Source: JAUXJB01 sp965226855 (GTDB lineage: Bacteria > Myxococcota_A > UBA9160 > SZUA-336). Taken from it: a stretch of 64,000 nucleotides of DNA. A model generated the notes under the pieces. The model searched no databases and was not told the origin of the DNA. It saw only the letters and a program-made list of their open reading frames with translations. The number at the start of each line of letters is the position of its first letter. Within the stretch, counting starts at the first letter, position 1. Positions 25,713 to 34,097 of this stretch are shown here, piece after piece. Both the position numbers and the translations under genes were made by a program. Where the stretch lies: positions 186,001-250,000 of the forward strand of contig CBDDEE010000031.1 in NCBI GenBank assembly GCA_965226855.1, given 5' to 3'.

Positions 25713-25915
25713 GGGTTCATCCTACATCGGGAGACCGAGTGGCGGGGCGGGAAGCTCAGCAGGCTCAGGGTCGCTTGGGCATCTGCCTCTGCCGTGGAGG
25801 GAACTCTTCGTGGCCGTCGGCGCCTTCGAAGTCCCGAGGTGTTTGCCGACCCGGACTTCCCAAGGCCCAACCTGGAAATCTGGGCGAGCAAGTATTCTCC
25901 GTCGCATGGTGCAGG

Positions 25916-26821
25916 TCAGCCAAGTCCGAAGGCCTCGAGCGCGCGTCGGGCAATGGTCTCGCCGTATTCCTGCACGAAGTGCCCGGCTTCGGCGATCTTC
26001 ATCGGTTCTGGGCAACCGCGAATCTGCGCCCGCAGTTCCTCCATGACCGGCTCCCCAAGGACACCGTCTCGCATCCCGACCGCCATGAACGTGTCGCCGT
26101 TCCAATCGTTCGACCAGAACTTGCGCGCGCGCTGACCGTGCTCGATTCCCTGCATTCCAGGCTCGACCGGGACGATCTGCGGAAAGCGCCGCACGCCCGC
26201 CTTGTAGCGGTTGTCGGGGAATGGCGCGTCGTACGCGAGCGCGTCCATGGCGTTCAATGCGTCGCGAGCATCGATGGCGATCAGCCCGGCCACCGGGATC
26301 TCCGGGACCATGCCTGCGAACATCTTCCACCACGTGAAGCCGTCCGAGATCGGCTCGCCGATCGGAATCGCGGTGTTCATCACAAGCAGGCGCTCGAAGC
26401 GCCCGGTCATGTCCATGGGGAGTGTGAGGCCGAGGAGCCCGCCCCAGTCCTGGCAGACCAACGTGATCCCGTGCAGATCTAGGCGCTCGATGAACCGCAT
26501 TAGGCTCTCGCGGTGGAAGTCAAACGTGTAGACCGCGTCGTCCACCGGCTTGTCCGAGCGACCGAAGCCGAACATGTCCGGCACGACTACACGATGTCCG
26601 GCTGCCGCGAAGACGGGGATCATCTTTCGATACAAGTATCCCCAACTCGGTTCGCCATGCAGGCAGAGGAACGCGCTGTCGGCGCCTGCGGGCCCCGTAT
26701 CGACATAGGCAAGGCGCAGGGATTCGTAACCCGGAAGATCGTCGACGTAGCGCGCCTCGTAGGGAAACTCGGGAAGAACATCGAATCGCTCGTCCGGGGT
26801 TCGAAGGGCTTCTATCGGCAT
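25916..26821 (-). CDS. haloalkane dehalogenase-like alpha/beta hydrolase
   Basis: A 301-residue alpha/beta hydrolase with the features of haloalkane dehalogenases: oxyanion/halide motif CLHGEPSWGYLYRKM, PDMFGFGRSDKP, nucleophile elbow CQDWGG with Asp (not Ser) followed by the halide-binding Trp, and the C-terminal catalytic His in EAGHFVQEYG. These enzymes release halide from haloalkanes by an ester intermediate. The pattern fits the DhlA/DhmA-type subfamily, but the real substrate could be another small ester or halide. No partner genes are obvious. Confidence 0.85.
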   Translation of the reverse strand: MPIEALRTPDERFDVLPEFPYEARYVDDLPGYESLRLAYVDTGPAGADSAFLCLHGEPSWGYLYRKMIPVFAAAGHRVVVPDMFGFGRSDKPVDDAVYTFDFHRESLMRFIERLDLHGITLVCQDWGGLLGLTLPMDMTGRFERLLVMNTAIPIGEPISDGFTWWKMFAGMVPEIPVAGLIAIDARDALNAMDALAYDAPFPDNRYKAGVRRFPQIVPVEPGMQGIEHGQRARKFWSNDWNGDTFMAVGMRDGVLGEPVMEELRAQIRGCPEPMKIAEAGHFVQEYGETIARRALEAFGLG

Positions 26822-27039
26822 GACGGCTCCAGCTCCGTTCGATCCCCAAACGGTACCATGGGTCGCCCGTGGACCGGGTCCAGCCGCACCCGGGAGGGCC
26901 CGTAGAACGTGCCCGGTCAGTCGCTAAGCAGTGCCTCGATCCCGTCTGCGAGTTTCCCGTCCCCGCGCCGTCGCAGCTCCGTTAGGAGATGGGGTCTCAC
27001 GCAGCTCTCTGTCTCTCCCCGCCGCGTCTTCTTGTCTTC

Positions 27040-28317
27040 TTAGAAGAAGACATAGGATCGGACCACGACGTTCTTGCGGCAGGGAGCGTCGTCGGGCGCG
27101 GTTGGGTCGATGCAGGCAGTGTGGAAAGACCAGCGCGAGACGGAGCCGTCGGTGACAGAGTCGTAGCACTTGAGCATCGAGACCTCGGTGGGCTTCTGCT
27201 CGGGAAGCCAGTACCACTCGTGATCGGGGCGGTGGGTGAAGCGGGTGGTCTCGCCGACGCGGTCGTCGTAGACGCGGTAGTTGGTGATGTACGGCTGGTC
27301 GGCGAAAGAGGGCCAGGCGCAGAGCACGAAGGGGTTCTGGCGCACGGTCTCCATCGGCTTGGCGAGGTTGATCGACATGAACCGCCGCGACATCTTCGCG
27401 TCGGCCTGCTCCTCCGTGTAGTGCTGCTCGCGCCCGAAGTTCCGCAGGTTCTTCGTGAGCAGCTCGCGGCAGCGCACGCGGCCGCTGTTGTCGTTCAGGT
27501 CGTTGTGCACGAGGTTGGCGTAGTTGGCGTTCACACCCGGGTTCTTGTTGTCCTGGTCCTCTGTGCGGTCGCCCTCGTAGTCCTTGTCAAACACGTCGTG
27601 GTTGTACACGAGCGCATCCGTCGCGTCCGGGAAAAACGCCAAGAGGAGCTTCTCCATCTCCGGGTAGAACACGCGCTCCACCTCGGCCGCGTCGTAGAAG
27701 TTCTCGCACTTGGACTCGCAGTGCGCCAGCGCGACGCCAAGCTTGTCCATGCACTCGGGGCTGTTGGGCGAGAGACTTGGGTGGTACTCCTCTATTCGTC
27801 GCGCGTCGCGCATCACCTGCGGAAAGTAGAGGTAGCGCCGCCCGTTGTCCTGCTCTTCCTTGCGCAACGCTTTTGCCTCGGCCTCGCGCGCCGGGTCCCG
27901 CCAGAGTGCGTTGGACGAGACGATGGAGTAGGACGGCTGCTCGTGGACCGCGTAGCGCAGCGGAAGCGCTAGGCCGCCTTCAGGGGCTTCGATGTTGTTC
28001 GCCTGAATATGTTCCAGGCACTCCGAGTAGCCCCGAAACCCGACGCCCCACTCGGTCTCGATGGGGCCGGGGGGAGCGTTGTCGAGCATGTCGATAACCG
28101 CCTGCCCCTCCCCCTTGGCAATCTGGCTGAGCGCCGCCTCCGTCGCCGCAGCAGTTCCCGCATCCCCGTCCTGATCGAACGACATGTAGGACAAACCACC
28201 GTTCGCAGCGATGGGTGGTGGCTGCCCTTCTGTGAGTTGGAGGGGAGGCACATAGACCGACGAAAATGTCTCCGTACCCGCCGCGCCGTGGTTCGCGATG
28301 ACCTTGAGCCGGTCCAT
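27040..28317 (-). CDS. CmcJ/NvfI-family oxidoreductase, long form
   Basis: The C-terminal half matches the CmcJ/NvfI/AsaB family (cephamycin 7-alpha-hydroxylase component; fungal Fe(II)/2-oxoglutarate-type enzymes). There is a YNHDVFDKDYEG..NANYANLVHNDLN metal-region analogue, the SINLAKPM..NPFVLCAWPSF segment, EWYWLPEQKPTEVSMLKCYDS and the final HTACIDPTAPDDAPCRKNVV block. At 425 residues it is longer than the usual 260-300, with an N-terminal extension of about 130 residues. The substrate is unknown. The stop codon sits inside an 8-bp inverted repeat (GTCTTCTT-AG-AAGAAGAC). Confidence 0.65.
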   Translation of the reverse strand: MDRLKVIANHGAAGTETFSSVYVPPLQLTEGQPPPIAANGGLSYMSFDQDGDAGTAAATEAALSQIAKGEGQAVIDMLDNAPPGPIETEWGVGFRGYSECLEHIQANNIEAPEGGLALPLRYAVHEQPSYSIVSSNALWRDPAREAEAKALRKEEQDNGRRYLYFPQVMRDARRIEEYHPSLSPNSPECMDKLGVALAHCESKCENFYDAAEVERVFYPEMEKLLLAFFPDATDALVYNHDVFDKDYEGDRTEDQDNKNPGVNANYANLVHNDLNDNSGRVRCRELLTKNLRNFGREQHYTEEQADAKMSRRFMSINLAKPMETVRQNPFVLCAWPSFADQPYITNYRVYDDRVGETTRFTHRPDHEWYWLPEQKPTEVSMLKCYDSVTDGSVSRWSFHTACIDPTAPDDAPCRKNVVVRSYVFF

Positions 28318-28631
28318 AGTATGCCCCCAGTTAGACGGACCCCATCATCGCACACAGGGCTTGTACTTCCCAGGCCCCATCAACCTGGCCGTGAGTTAGC
28401 TGCCCGCATGCTCGCCAGCCCACCGACATCCGAGGATAGGGAGTTTAGGAGGACTTTACGTCTCCGGCACGCCCCTCCGGGGCGAGGCCGACCCACGAGA
28501 TCACCGGTGGTCCGAGGAAGGGCGTCACCTCCCCAAACCGCGCGTAGTCGCTCGTCGGGTCTAGGCGTTTGCGGAGATCCTGATGATACGCACCCCCACG
28601 GAGAGCGCGGCTCAGCCCATCCTCGGCGCTC
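28318..28631. other. intergenic stretch without recognisable gene
   Basis: About 310 bp between the CmcJ-like and symporter genes. I see no plausible reading frame, RNA gene or repeat. Confidence 0.5.
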
Positions 28632-30164
28632 TTATGCGATCACGTCTGCCACATGCTCGTCGTAGAGGTTGCGATCCTCGACCGCTCGCGCCGATCGGTC
28701 GAGCTTCGAGAATAGCCACATGCCGACGAACGCCGTCGGGCATGTGATGAGGCCAGGATAGGCGTACGGGAAAATCGCCGTCTCGTTGCCGAGCACGTCC
28801 ACCCATACGATGGGCCCCGTGACGACCAGCAGGAGCGTCGACAGAAGCCCCAAGCCACCGCCGACGAGCAGCCCGCGCGTCGTCAACCCGCGCCAGAAGA
28901 GCGCGAGGATGAGCGCGGGAAAATTGGTGCTCGCGGAGACAGCGAAAGCGATCGTTACCATGAATGCGATGTTCTGATTCTCAAATACAAGCGCCAGCGA
29001 GATTCCTGTCACGCCCAGCACAACGGTTGCGACCCGCGTAACGATCATCTCCGTGCGCTCGCTTCCCTTGCCTTGCCTTATTGCGCGGCTGTAGAGATCA
29101 TGCGAGAAAGCAGACGCGCCGGCGAGAATGAGGCCACAAACGACGGCGAGGATCGTGGCAAACACGACCGCCGCGACAAAGCCGAAGAAAACGTCCCCCC
29201 CGAGTGCCTGTGTGAGGTACAGCGCCACCATGTTGCTGCCACCGTCCAGTGTGCCTGCCTCGGTGAAGAACTCCGGGTGCTCGGCAAGGATTGGAATCGC
29301 GCCAAAGCCCACGACAACGAGAATCATGATGAACGCCGCGGATATCCAGAGAGTGGCCCACATCACGGATAGGCTCGCCTGACGGTCGTCAGGTACCGTA
29401 TAGAGCCGCATCAAAATGTGCGGCAAACCCGCCGTGCCGAGAGGGATAGCGACGCAAAACGAAATCAGCGAAAACGAATCCGGGAAAAGATTGCCAACGA
29501 CAAATACGTCCGTCGGCATCGGTGTTGCGGCTGCGGCATCGTAGAGCGCGCCGAGACTGAAGTCGTATTTCCACAGCACCCAGATAGTCAGCAGTGTGAT
29601 CGCAAAGATCATCAACGTCGCCTTGATGATCTGCACCCAGGTCGTTGCGATCATTCCGCCGACCGCGACGTAGATCATGGTCAATGTGCCCGCAAAGACG
29701 ACGGCCGTGATGAATGGCACACCGAGCAATGCCTGAACGAGCTTGCCGGCGCCGACGAACTGCGGGATCAGATAGAAGACAACGACGACGAGCGAGGTCA
29801 GAGCGGCAAAGATCCGTACGGGGCGCTCCGCGAGACGGACGGCCAGGACGTCGGTCAGGGTGAAGCGACCGAGTTTGCGAAATGGTCCGGCCATGACGAA
29901 CATGAGAATGGCCAGGCCCAGCAGCGGCGCGGCGACGTAAAACCCGGTGTCGACGCCGGTCGTGAACAAGAGCCCAGTGACGCCGAGGAATGTAGCTGCC
30001 GACATGAAGTCGCCGGAGATTGCGAGGCCATTGAGGGAGCCGCTGAACCGGCCCTCGGCGGCATAGAAGCCTGCTGCGGACCGTGCGCGTGCCGCGACGC
30101 GCACGGTGATGGCAAGGGTTACCACGACGAAAACCGCGAACATCCCGGTTGCGATGACGTTCAT
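28632..30164 (-). CDS. sodium:solute symporter, ActP (acetate permease) type
   Basis: A 510-residue transporter with thirteen or so hydrophobic helices. GFYAAEGRFSGSLNGLAISGDFMSAATFLG is the ActP-type N-terminal signature, and GLPHILMRLYTVPD and AFSHDLYSR follow the same family. ActP carries acetate, glycolate and similar short carboxylates. The upstream gene encodes a small two-helix membrane protein whose stop overlaps this start, matching the usual DUF485-actP pair. Exact substrate is open. Confidence 0.88.
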   Translation of the reverse strand: MNVIATGMFAVFVVVTLAITVRVAARARSAAGFYAAEGRFSGSLNGLAISGDFMSAATFLGVTGLLFTTGVDTGFYVAAPLLGLAILMFVMAGPFRKLGRFTLTDVLAVRLAERPVRIFAALTSLVVVVFYLIPQFVGAGKLVQALLGVPFITAVVFAGTLTMIYVAVGGMIATTWVQIIKATLMIFAITLLTIWVLWKYDFSLGALYDAAAATPMPTDVFVVGNLFPDSFSLISFCVAIPLGTAGLPHILMRLYTVPDDRQASLSVMWATLWISAAFIMILVVVGFGAIPILAEHPEFFTEAGTLDGGSNMVALYLTQALGGDVFFGFVAAVVFATILAVVCGLILAGASAFSHDLYSRAIRQGKGSERTEMIVTRVATVVLGVTGISLALVFENQNIAFMVTIAFAVSASTNFPALILALFWRGLTTRGLLVGGGLGLLSTLLLVVTGPIVWVDVLGNETAIFPYAYPGLITCPTAFVGMWLFSKLDRSARAVEDRNLYDEHVADVIA

Positions 30165-30388
30165 CGCGATTCTCTTGTGTCGTTCGCCGAAGGGCGGGCT
30201 TGATATGCCATGATGCCGAACACGCCCGCGATGAATAGGGCGTGCACGATGAGGCTGAAGGGAATCCTACCAATCTTTACTTGCATTCCGCCGGGAAAAG
30301 CCAGATAGACCGACACCATCGCAACGTAAGCCGCCAAGACGACTGCGAGCGCAATCACATGTCGTCGCGGCCGGTGTCCACCTGCCAT
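30161..30388 (-). CDS. small two-helix membrane protein, ActP partner (DUF485-like)
   Basis: A 75-residue protein with two hydrophobic segments (VIALAVVLAAYVAMVSVYLAF and PFSLIVHALFIAGVFGIM) and a basic start. Position and topology match the DUF485/YjcH protein normally encoded ahead of actP. Its own sequence is divergent from DUF485, so the call rests partly on context. The ATG at 30388 has a GGAGACG site upstream, and a 4-bp overlap joins it to the symporter. Confidence 0.65.
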   Translation of the reverse strand: MAGGHRPRRHVIALAVVLAAYVAMVSVYLAFPGGMQVKIGRIPFSLIVHALFIAGVFGIMAYQARPSANDTRESR

Positions 30389-30628
30389 GTTCGTCTCCCG
30401 GATCGGGTTTGAGCACCCCGGCCCCGGCCTGCATTTATCAGATATGACGGCCGGTTGCACGGATCGAGTCGGCAACAGGTTGGCGGATGCGAGTTGCGAG
30501 AGCCGGATGCGTATCTTGCCGTCCATGACCTTCACTGCCGCGGGACAGTCGAGTAAGCCGGGCTCCACGGGGGCATACGCGCAGGCTCGGCGCGAGAGTG
30601 CTGGCCGGCTTGGCACCCAAGAAGGCGT

Positions 30629-31360
30629 CTACACGTTGGGGCGCCGCGCGACGCAGACCAAGTTCTTGCCCCATGGCGGCTCGATCCGACGCTCAAGCCA
30701 AGCGGTCACCGGAACGCCGATCCGATCGTAGGCCCGAGCCGCCGCAGCATCGAAGCGTCGCCGCCGAAGCACACGCCCCACGAGGAACCATGCCAGCACA
30801 CCGAGGATGTCGAAGTAACGCATGCGCACAAGTTCGAACCCAGCCCGCTCCAACTTCTGCAGCAACTCGGGGCGAGTGTAGCGTCGAACGTGGAACACGA
30901 CTTCGTCGAGACTGCCGTAGAGCCAAGGTAGCGCCGAGACAAATAGCAGAAGACGACCCCCGGGCCGGAGCCCCGAGTGGAGATCTCGGAGCATGTCTTC
31001 GTCGTCGGGTACGTGCTCCAGCACGTTCACCAGGACGGCACAGTCGAATGAAGCCGGCCGGATCTCGCCAGTCTTCATCAATGGAGCGAGCAAGCCGGAA
31101 AGCGTCTCCACGCCGGCTCGCTCAGAGAATCGCGTTCGCAGACGTTGCGCCAAGTAGAGAGACAGCTCGACGAGAACCGTTCGGTCTACCTCGTCGACAT
31201 AGTGGGCCGCGAAGTTCCCGATTCCCGCCCCCACTTCCAGCACGCTGCCCGACAGTTCCGGTCCAAAGAACGAGCGGATCCAGCGGTAGTAGCGGGGCAG
31301 ATCAGCCAGGGCCTCGAGGTCGTGCCCCTCGTAGGAGAACGCTTCGGCTCTGACGCTCAC
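30629..31360 (-). CDS. SAM-dependent methyltransferase with membrane-proximal C-terminus
   Basis: A 243-residue class I methyltransferase: motif I VLEVGAGIGNFAAHYV, acidic loop VLVELSLYLA, ASFDCAVLVNVLEHVPDDEDML and a motif III region LRPGGRLLLFVSALPWLYGSLDE. HVRRYTRPEL and the later hydrophobic ILGVLAWFLVGRVLRRRRF resemble methyltransferases acting on lipid- or glycan-linked substrates. No neighbour clarifies the substrate. It is divergent from the hydrolase at 31.5 kb. Confidence 0.75.
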   Translation of the reverse strand: MSVRAEAFSYEGHDLEALADLPRYYRWIRSFFGPELSGSVLEVGAGIGNFAAHYVDEVDRTVLVELSLYLAQRLRTRFSERAGVETLSGLLAPLMKTGEIRPASFDCAVLVNVLEHVPDDEDMLRDLHSGLRPGGRLLLFVSALPWLYGSLDEVVFHVRRYTRPELLQKLERAGFELVRMRYFDILGVLAWFLVGRVLRRRRFDAAAARAYDRIGVPVTAWLERRIEPPWGKNLVCVARRPNV

Positions 31361-31505
31361 TCGATATCCTCACGAGTCAGAGTGTAGGGCAGCCCCCACG
31401 ATCGCTCTGACCGGCTGACAAGGACGGTCTCGGGTCTGCCGGGCGGATTGTTACTCTAGTCGGTCGACACGATCGGTTTTTTGTTCGCAAGAAGTGTATC
31501 GATCG

Positions 31506-32939
31506 ATGAAGGTCCTTGGCCTCCTCATACTCACACTTTGCATCGCACTAGGCGCGCTCTTCATCACCGGAAGGCTCCTCACGCGGCGCCTCGAGACCGA
31601 GCCCCGCCCACTCGTGACCTGGGGCCACGAAACCTCGTTCCTGTCTACCAGATCCGGAAACGCGCACATCCTCGATGTCGGCGAGGGTGATGTCGTCCTG
31701 CTCGTCCATGGATCGGGCCGGAGCGTCGCAGACTGGCAGGAGGGCGTAGCCGAGCGGCTGGCTACGTCGCACCGCGTTGTGGCCTTCGACAACTACGGCT
31801 TCGGCTTGAGCGACCGGAACCACCCCTTCGAGTACGGGAATGCCCTGTGGGCGCGTCAAGCCATGGACGTTCTCGATGCCCTGAAAGTCCGGCGCGCCGT
31901 GGTCCTGGGTCACTCGGCCGGGGGCGTCGTGGCGGCATTTCTTGCAGCGGATCATGCAGAGCGTTTTCGCGGGGCAATATTCATAGGCCACGGGCTCGCG
32001 GTAGACCCTGTCCAGATCATTCCTTTGCTGCCCGGAATCGGCGAATTCTCGCTAGCTCGGAAGACCGTCATCGGTGACACGTTCTCGGACCGTCATCGGA
32101 GCAGGGTCGAAGCCGCCTATCGGATCCGCGGCACACGCGCCGCGTACCTCACCTTCGTTCGCCGCCAATACACCATCGATAGTCTCCGCCTCGTTCGAGG
32201 CACCTATGAGGACATCGAGATTCCGGTGCTTCAAATGCACGGTACCCTCGACGAATCAATACCCATCGACGCAGCGCGGGCTCTCACTTCTCGTCTCGCC
32301 GATGCACGCTTCGTAGCGATCGTCGGATCAAGTCACGACGTCCACATCGACGCTCCCGATCGGGTCGCCGAGGAGGTCACAGCATTCGTTGCAACCCTCC
32401 CGGTGGCACGTGACGTGGAGTTTGTTGTTTCGGCGTTCGGAACGCGGACCTACTTTGGACGCAACGGTGGCCCTGCGGTCGACGCAATCGGAACGCAGAA
32501 CCTCGTCGAGGCGGTCGGTCGCGAGTCGATCGGGCAATTCGTACTCTTGAGCGCGTTTGGACTCGATCGAAGCTGCTGGCTGTTTTCTGCGGTCTCTCTG
32601 CTCTTCAATCGTTACTACGCCTCTAAAGAAGCGGCCGAGCAGGCCGTCCGACGCTCACAAATTCCCTATACCTGTGTTCGTCCCGTTGGCTTGCTCAATC
32701 GTCCGGCGCGCGGACAGGCCGGGACCGCGTCGAGATTGTTCGTCTCGCCCCAGCATTTTGGTACACGCCCGCGGTGCACCACTGGAGTTCTCAATCCCTC
32801 GGGGTGCTCCCGATGCCAAGCCCTAGCAGGCTGCGGAGAAAGTGACTGGGTTGGGCGGGACGCCTCTGACGGGAGGCGTGCCGAGCAGGGAGAGGGATCG
32901 CCGTTCCCGGTACGAACCGGTTCGGTGTCGCACGGGTAG
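31506..32939 (+). pseudogene. alpha/beta hydrolase fused to a truncated SDR, then cut by the IS
   Basis: Residues 1-25 are a membrane anchor. Residues about 30-300 are a complete alpha/beta hydrolase (VLLVHGSGRSVADW, VVLGHSAGGVVA, Asp in HGTLDESIP, His in VGSSHDVHID). It then passes without a stop into the middle of an NAD(P)-binding SDR (FVVSAFGTRTYFGRNGG, FVLLSAFGLDRS, YASKEAAEQAVRRSQIPYTCVRPVG) that lacks its N-terminal Gly-rich nucleotide fold. This looks like a deletion joining two genes. The frame continues into the insertion sequence at 32827, so the last 40 residues are IS-encoded. The hydrolase part could still work. A GTG at 31494 is an alternative start. Confidence 0.6.
32791..32826 (-). 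pseudogene. detached 3' end of the phosphodiesterase gene
   Basis: If the insertion sequence and one CTAG are removed, the phosphodiesterase frame continues here as GLGLGIGSTPRD and a TGA (32791-32793). This is its original C-terminus, now separated by 1.3 kb. Confidence 0.6.
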
Positions 32940-34097
32940 ATCTTGCGGGATCATGAGCTATGTCGCCTCCAACAGGTTGCGGATACGGACCAGGTTGTAG
33001 GCCGCAGCAGTGAAGGTGAAGACCCAGCCGACCCGATCCGTGCCCCGGTGCCGGGTCTTGCGCATCAAGCCCACCGTCTTCATCCAGCCAAACACCTCCT
33101 CCACCCGTTTGCGGAAGCGCTGGCTCACCTCGTAGCCCGGGTGTCCTGTGGTCCTTCGATCGATCGCGCTTCGGCGGTTCGTCGTGTTCTGTGCCACGTG
33201 CGGGGTAACGCTCCAGGCCCGAAGCGCCTGCACAAAGCTCTTGGCGTCGTAGCCCTTGTCTCCAGCCAGGGTGATCCGGCGAGCGCCCCCCAGACCCAGC
33301 ACCATCTCGAGAGCCGCTTCGCGCTCCGCATACCCCGACGCCTGAGTGAGCTTCGCCGCCACCACCAGGCCGTTGCGGTTCTCCGTCACGACGTGTCCCT
33401 GATACGCGAGCCGCGCGCCCTGGCCCCTCATCCCCGCCAGTCGGGCGTCCGGATCCGTCCTCGACGCATGCGTCTGGTTGCTCCGCTTCTCGCCCCGGAA
33501 GTTGACCGTCGGGTTGCCCGGGTCGTCATCGTCCCTGCGCTTCTCGTCCTTGCGCACGAAGCTCTTCTGGCTCGCCCACGCCTCGATCAGCGTCCCGTCC
33601 ACCGTGAAGTGCTCCGATGACACCAACCCCTCCGACTCCGCCTGCGCCAGCACCGCCTCGAAGAAATGCTGAGCGATCTCGCCCTTCAGCAGCCGTTCCC
33701 GATTCTTGGTGAACACCGTCGCGCTGAACACCTCATCGTCCAGCTCCAGGCCCACGAACCAGCGGTAGAGCAGGTTGTAGTCGATCTGCTCGATCAGCTG
33801 GCGCTCGCTCCGGATCGTGTACAGCACCTGCAACAGCAGCGCCCGCAACAGCTGCTCCGGCGGGACCGACGGTCGGCCGACCCCTTTGGCGTAGATACCA
33901 TCGAAGCGTCGCGACAGCTGCTCCAGCGCCGCGTCCACCAGTCGCCGGATCGCTCGAAGCGGATGGTCCTCGGGAATCCGGGACTCCAGCGATACGTAGC
34001 TGAAGATCCCACCCTGGAGCGTCTGCGGTCCTCTCACATCTCCCCCTTGGGGCTTCCCTCAAAGGTACCCTTCGATGAGGAGTTTTTCAGCAGCCTG
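32827..34097 (-). mobile_element. IS5-family insertion sequence, copy 1
   Basis: The 1271-bp element carries one transposase gene. Terminal inverted repeats are CAGGCTGCGGAGAAAG and, at the other end, CAGGCTGCTGAAAAAC (13 of 16 match). A 4-bp CTAG lies on both sides (32823-32826 and 34098-34101), the target duplication typical of IS5-type elements. The second copy at 43721 appears identical over its length, including both ends. It cut the phosphodiesterase gene and capped the SDR frame. Confidence 0.9.
32958..34037 (-). CDS. IS5-family DDE transposase, copy 1
   Basis: A 359-residue transposase. The N-terminal half is the DUF772/InsH-type domain (SLESRIPEDHPLRAIRRLVD; RPSVPPEQLLRALLLQVLY; DYNLLYRWFVGL). 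The DDE catalytic domain follows: first Asp in FTVDGTLIEAWAS, second in LAGDKGYDAKSF, and the Glu region VEEVFGWMKTVG with the usual YNLVRIRNLL tail. It seems intact and identical to the second copy. Confidence 0.9.
   Translation of the reverse strand: MRGPQTLQGGIFSYVSLESRIPEDHPLRAIRRLVDAALEQLSRRFDGIYAKGVGRPSVPPEQLLRALLLQVLYTIRSERQLIEQIDYNLLYRWFVGLELDDEVFSATVFTKNRERLLKGEIAQHFFEAVLAQAESEGLVSSEHFTVDGTLIEAWASQKSFVRKDEKRRDDDDPGNPTVNFRGEKRSNQTHASRTDPDARLAGMRGQGARLAYQGHVVTENRNGLVVAAKLTQASGYAEREAALEMVLGLGGARRITLAGDKGYDAKSFVQALRAWSVTPHVAQNTTNRRSAIDRRTTGHPGYEVSQRFRKRVEEVFGWMKTVGLMRKTRHRGTDRVGWVFTFTAAAYNLVRIRNLLEAT

Noticed and set aside
27033..27050. Terminator at the 8-bp inverted repeat GTCTTCTT-AG-AAGAAGAC
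   Set aside because: The loop is only 2 nt, the stem is AT-rich and no T-run follows on either strand; it mainly reflects the coding end of the CmcJ-like gene.
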